From Chloroflexia bacterium (GTDB lineage: Bacteria > Chloroflexota > Chloroflexia > Thermobaculales > Thermobaculaceae): DNA of 5,572 nt. Shown here piece by piece: positions 3,816 through 5,572 of the stretch. Location: NCBI GenBank assembly GCA_013695265.1, contig JACDAU010000292.1, forward strand, positions 1-5,572, given 5' to 3'. Within the stretch, counting starts at the first letter, position 1; each line of letters opens with the position of its first letter. The notes beneath the pieces are model-generated. The model ran no database searches. It was not told where the DNA came from and worked only from the letters and a program-made list of their open reading frames with translations. The translations under genes and the position numbers were made by a program.

Positions 3816-5126
3816 ATGACCACACAGCGACCAGACATTGAAGTGGGCGCGGTGATACTCGCCGCCGGCCTCGGTGAGCGGATGAACCACGCCCGTGTGC
3901 CGAAGCCGCTCGTGCGCATGGGCGGTATCAGCCTGTTGGAGCGGACGTACCGGACCCTGAGGCTCGGTGGCGTTCGGGGCACAATCGTGGTGGTGGTCGG
4001 GCATCGCGGCGATGAGATCGCCAGGTTCGCCCGCGATCGATATCTCGATGTGAAGATCGTCGAGAACCCGCGCTACCGGCACGGCAACGGCACCTCGGTG
4101 CTCGCCGCCCTGCCCCACCTCCCAGAGCGGTTCGTGGTGGCGATGGCGGACCACGTCCACACGCCCGCGTCCGTCGGTGCGCTCCTGGCGTGCCGCGGCG
4201 ATTTCGTCGCGGCCGTGGACACGCAGCCAGCCTACGCCGATCGCGAGGAGGCCACCCACGTGCGCCTGCGTTGCGGCGAGGTCGTCGCGATCGGCAAGGG
4301 GCTGGAGCCGTACGACGCGCTCGACACCGGTCTGTTTGTGTGCTCTGGCCCCGCGTTGCAGCAGCTTGCCCTCGGGCCCCAGGACGAGCTGACCTGGAAT
4401 GCGTTCAAGCGCCTCTGGCTGGAGTCCGACCGGATGATCGAGGCGTGCGACATCAGGGGGGCGCCGTGGATCGACGTGGATTGCTCTCCGGACCTGCGCC
4501 GGGCGCTGGATGTGGTGATGCGCTCGGTTGGGTCGGGCAGCGAGGGGTTCGTCTCTCGCCACCTCAACAGAAAGCTCAGCACACCCATCACGCGCCTCAT
4601 GCTCACTACCCCAGTTAACCCCGATCAGGTGAGCGCCATCGCCTTCCTCACGGCGGTGGGTGGCGCTGCGGCGATGCTGGGGAACAGATGGAGGCTCGGT
4701 GCGGCGTTGGTCCAACTGTCCTCGATCCTGGACGGCTGCGACGGAGAGCTGGCGAGAGCGCGCCTGGAGTCCTCACCGCGGGGGGCCGTGTTCGATGCGA
4801 CGCTCGACCGCTTGGCAGACGGTCTGGTCATCGCCGGGATGGCGACTGGATCGGGGAGCGAGCGCGCCCACTGGGCGGGGTACCTTGCGCTCACCGGAGC
4901 GCTCCTCGTGCCGTACACGCGTGCCAAGATGGAGGCGGAGTTCGGCGAGATGCCGCGGAAACTGACGCGCTTCGGCGTGACCCGGGACGTCCGCCTTGCG
5001 GCGCTGGCACTGGGCGCGCTGGTAGGCAGGCCGCTCCCGACGCTGGTGGCGGTGGCGGTTAGCTCCAATATCGAGGTCGCGCGCCGACTCGGAGCCCTCT
5101 CGTACAGCGGTGAGCAAGAAGATTGA
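3816..5126 (+). CDS. Bifunctional CTP:inositol-1-P cytidylyltransferase/DIPP synthase-like
   Basis: This 436-aa protein is a fusion of two enzymes. Residues 9-235 are a nucleotidyltransferase: LAAGLGERM with PKPLV at 15-32, MADH around Asp112, IGKGLEPYDALDTGLF at 159-174 and WIDVD at 218-222. Residues 244-430 are a CDP-alcohol phosphatidyltransferase, opening with GFVSRHLNRKLSTPITRLML and TPVNPDQVS. They carry the complete catalytic signature D309-G-x2-A-R-x8-G323-x3-D327-x3-D331 and several hydrophobic helices. This architecture and length match IPCT/DIPPS of thermophiles: the soluble domain makes CDP-inositol from CTP and inositol 1-phosphate, and the membrane domain transfers it to a second inositol 1-phosphate. 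Dephosphorylation of that product yields the thermoprotectant di-myo-inositol phosphate. A related role with another acceptor, such as a lipid headgroup, cannot be excluded. No inositol-1-phosphate synthase gene is in the window. Hairpins follow its stop codon. Confidence 0.86.
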   Translation: MTTQRPDIEVGAVILAAGLGERMNHARVPKPLVRMGGISLLERTYRTLRLGGVRGTIVVVVGHRGDEIARFARDRYLDVKIVENPRYRHGNGTSVLAALPHLPERFVVAMADHVHTPASVGALLACRGDFVAAVDTQPAYADREEATHVRLRCGEVVAIGKGLEPYDALDTGLFVCSGPALQQLALGPQDELTWNAFKRLWLESDRMIEACDIRGAPWIDVDCSPDLRRALDVVMRSVGSGSEGFVSRHLNRKLSTPITRLMLTTPVNPDQVSAIAFLTAVGGAAAMLGNRWRLGAALVQLSSILDGCDGELARARLESSPRGAVFDATLDRLADGLVIAGMATGSGSERAHWAGYLALTGALLVPYTRAKMEAEFGEMPRKLTRFGVTRDVRLAALALGALVGRPLPTLVAVAVSSNIEVARRLGALSYSGEQED

Positions 5127-5137
5127 ACCTCCAGAAT

Positions 5138-5212
5138 AGCAGTGGCGGGCTGCGGCCCGCGGGCAGGCACGGAGACCTGCCCCTACCCGGCTCAAGGGTG
5201 GTGCCCACTGCT
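5138..5212. repeat. Nested-hairpin interspersed repeat after the enzyme gene
   Basis: Outer arms AGCAGTGG (5138-5145) and CCACTGCT (5205-5212) enclose two perfect hairpins: GCGGGC-TGCG-GCCCGC (5145-5160) and GGGCAGG-N8-CCTGCCC (5161-5182). A weak ACCC/GGGT pair lies at 5185-5199. The whole could fold as a branched RNA or DNA structure. It begins 11 nt after the stop codon, so it may also end or protect the transcript, but no T-run follows. Hairpins of the GGCAGG...CCTGCC kind ending in CCTAC are familiar as dispersed REP-like repeats in GC-rich genomes; only one copy is present here, so repetition is inferred. Confidence 0.5.
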
Positions 5213-5308
5213 GTAGCGGTACTTTGTTGGTTCGGGTTTGGCGGCGACAATCTAACACCGTCTGCAACTCCTCATCGCGCCGGCATGCATCTGCTGCCTC
5301 AAATGACC

Positions 5309-5327
5309 ACTTACTTGCGACAGAACC
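5309..5327 (-). repeat. Possible IS end resembling IS6-type terminal repeats
   Basis: On the minus strand the sequence GGTTCTGTCGCAAGTAAGT recalls the terminal inverted repeats of IS6-family elements (GGTTCTGTTGCAAA type). No matching partner repeat or IS6 transposase is visible, so this is a resemblance only. The rest of 5213-5354 holds no gene I can support. Confidence 0.2.
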
Positions 5328-5354
5328 AGCGAATGCGGGCCGGCGTGACTATTG

Positions 5355-5572
5355 TTAGGCGGCGAGGGGTTCGGCGGGAGGCGGGAGGGGGATGGGGTGC
5401 TGTGCCCACCAGTGGTCCTACCCGCCGCCGCGCAGCAGTGTCCGCAGTGCGAGCACCCCCCGCAGTCCCGGTCCCGACCAGCGCATCCCGGCCTGCTTGA
5501 CCCTGCCCCACCTTCCGCGTCTTCGCGCAGCCCTTACAGGAGCACGCGTTGCGCCCTCGTGCCAGTTCGCGC
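5355..5572 (-). pseudogene. Degraded transposase C-terminus, ISKra4-like
   Basis: The minus strand encodes a segment reading VKQAGMRWSGPGLRGVLALR, then TLLRGGG, a TAG stop (5420-5418), and DHWWAQHPIP, ending at TAA 5357-5355. The pattern GMRWS..G...LLALR.L..SGRWD.FW closes many ISKra4-type and related transposases; here the Trp of GRWD appears to have become TAG (TGG to TAG). A second lesion is likely near 5500-5510: further upstream the most protein-like reading is in another frame (GRNACSCKGCAKTRKVGQG). The gene continues past the window edge. Two lesions mean it is not functional as read. The family assignment comes from memory of the motif and is moderate; that this is a mobile-element relic is more likely than not. 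Confidence 0.45.

Noticed and set aside
3801..4715. 304-codon minus-strand frame opposite the bifunctional enzyme gene
   Set aside because: His/Arg/Ala-rich antisense shadow of a gene with two complete enzyme signatures; no RBS.
5123..5500. 125-codon plus-strand frame after the enzyme gene
   Set aside because: Runs through the hairpin repeat and antisense to the transposase relic; composition is not protein-like.
1..5572. CRISPR array, rRNA or toxin-antitoxin pair
   Set aside because: The only regularly spaced repeats are the 11-bp steps at 3492-3532, far too short for CRISPR. No rRNA signature or toxin-antitoxin motif was seen.

Overview
The window is GC-rich, with very high GC at third codon positions in the real genes. 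It looks like a thermophilic or soil bacterium; Chloroflexota (Thermomicrobia/Sphaerobacter type) is my best guess. That is inference from gene content: a fused inositol-phosphate cytidylyltransferase/CDP-alcohol transferase (the di-myo-inositol-phosphate enzyme of thermophiles), a cyanobacterial-style PHO box, a PmoA/DUF6807-type protein and an IS remnant. No rRNA, tRNA or CRISPR array was seen.

Layout from left to right. (1) 1-125, minus strand: the N-terminus of a DUF6807/PmoA-like protein, cut by the window edge, with a strong RBS and a cluster of GGTT/AACC inverted repeats just upstream. (2) About 177-661: no convincing gene; the part around 361-540 falls to roughly 48% GC and holds a 16-bp palindrome. 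(3) 662-1841, minus strand: an ECF sigma factor, then a short anti-sigma factor without a membrane anchor and lacking the usual zinc-ligand His, then a protein-like reading frame with no obvious start. (4) 1926-2377, plus strand: a perfect 8-bp inverted repeat, a 39-aa ORF and a protein-like gene that appears frameshifted. (5) 2408-3532, minus strand: a glycerophosphodiester phosphodiesterase with a possible frameshift near its 3' end. Upstream lie four 8-bp repeats spaced exactly 11 bp apart that match the PHO-box pattern, placed 10 bp from a -10 element. (6) 3641-5126, plus strand: an inverted repeat, a good sigma-70 promoter and the 436-aa bifunctional CTP:inositol-phosphate cytidylyltransferase/DIPP synthase-like membrane enzyme. 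(7) 5138-5572: a nested hairpin repeat and the degraded C-terminus of a transposase.

Functionally, the best-supported story is phosphate scavenging: the phosphodiesterase gene carries a textbook-spaced PHO box. Divergent from it is a gene for an inositol-phosphate compatible solute or lipid headgroup, read from its own promoter. The sigma/anti-sigma pair is a self-contained stress-response module. The two small damaged plus-strand ORFs and the transposase relic suggest past insertion and decay. I did not find a clearly new multi-gene system; the PHO box, the coding frames lacking starts or broken by shifts, and the atypical anti-sigma factor are the main points to follow.
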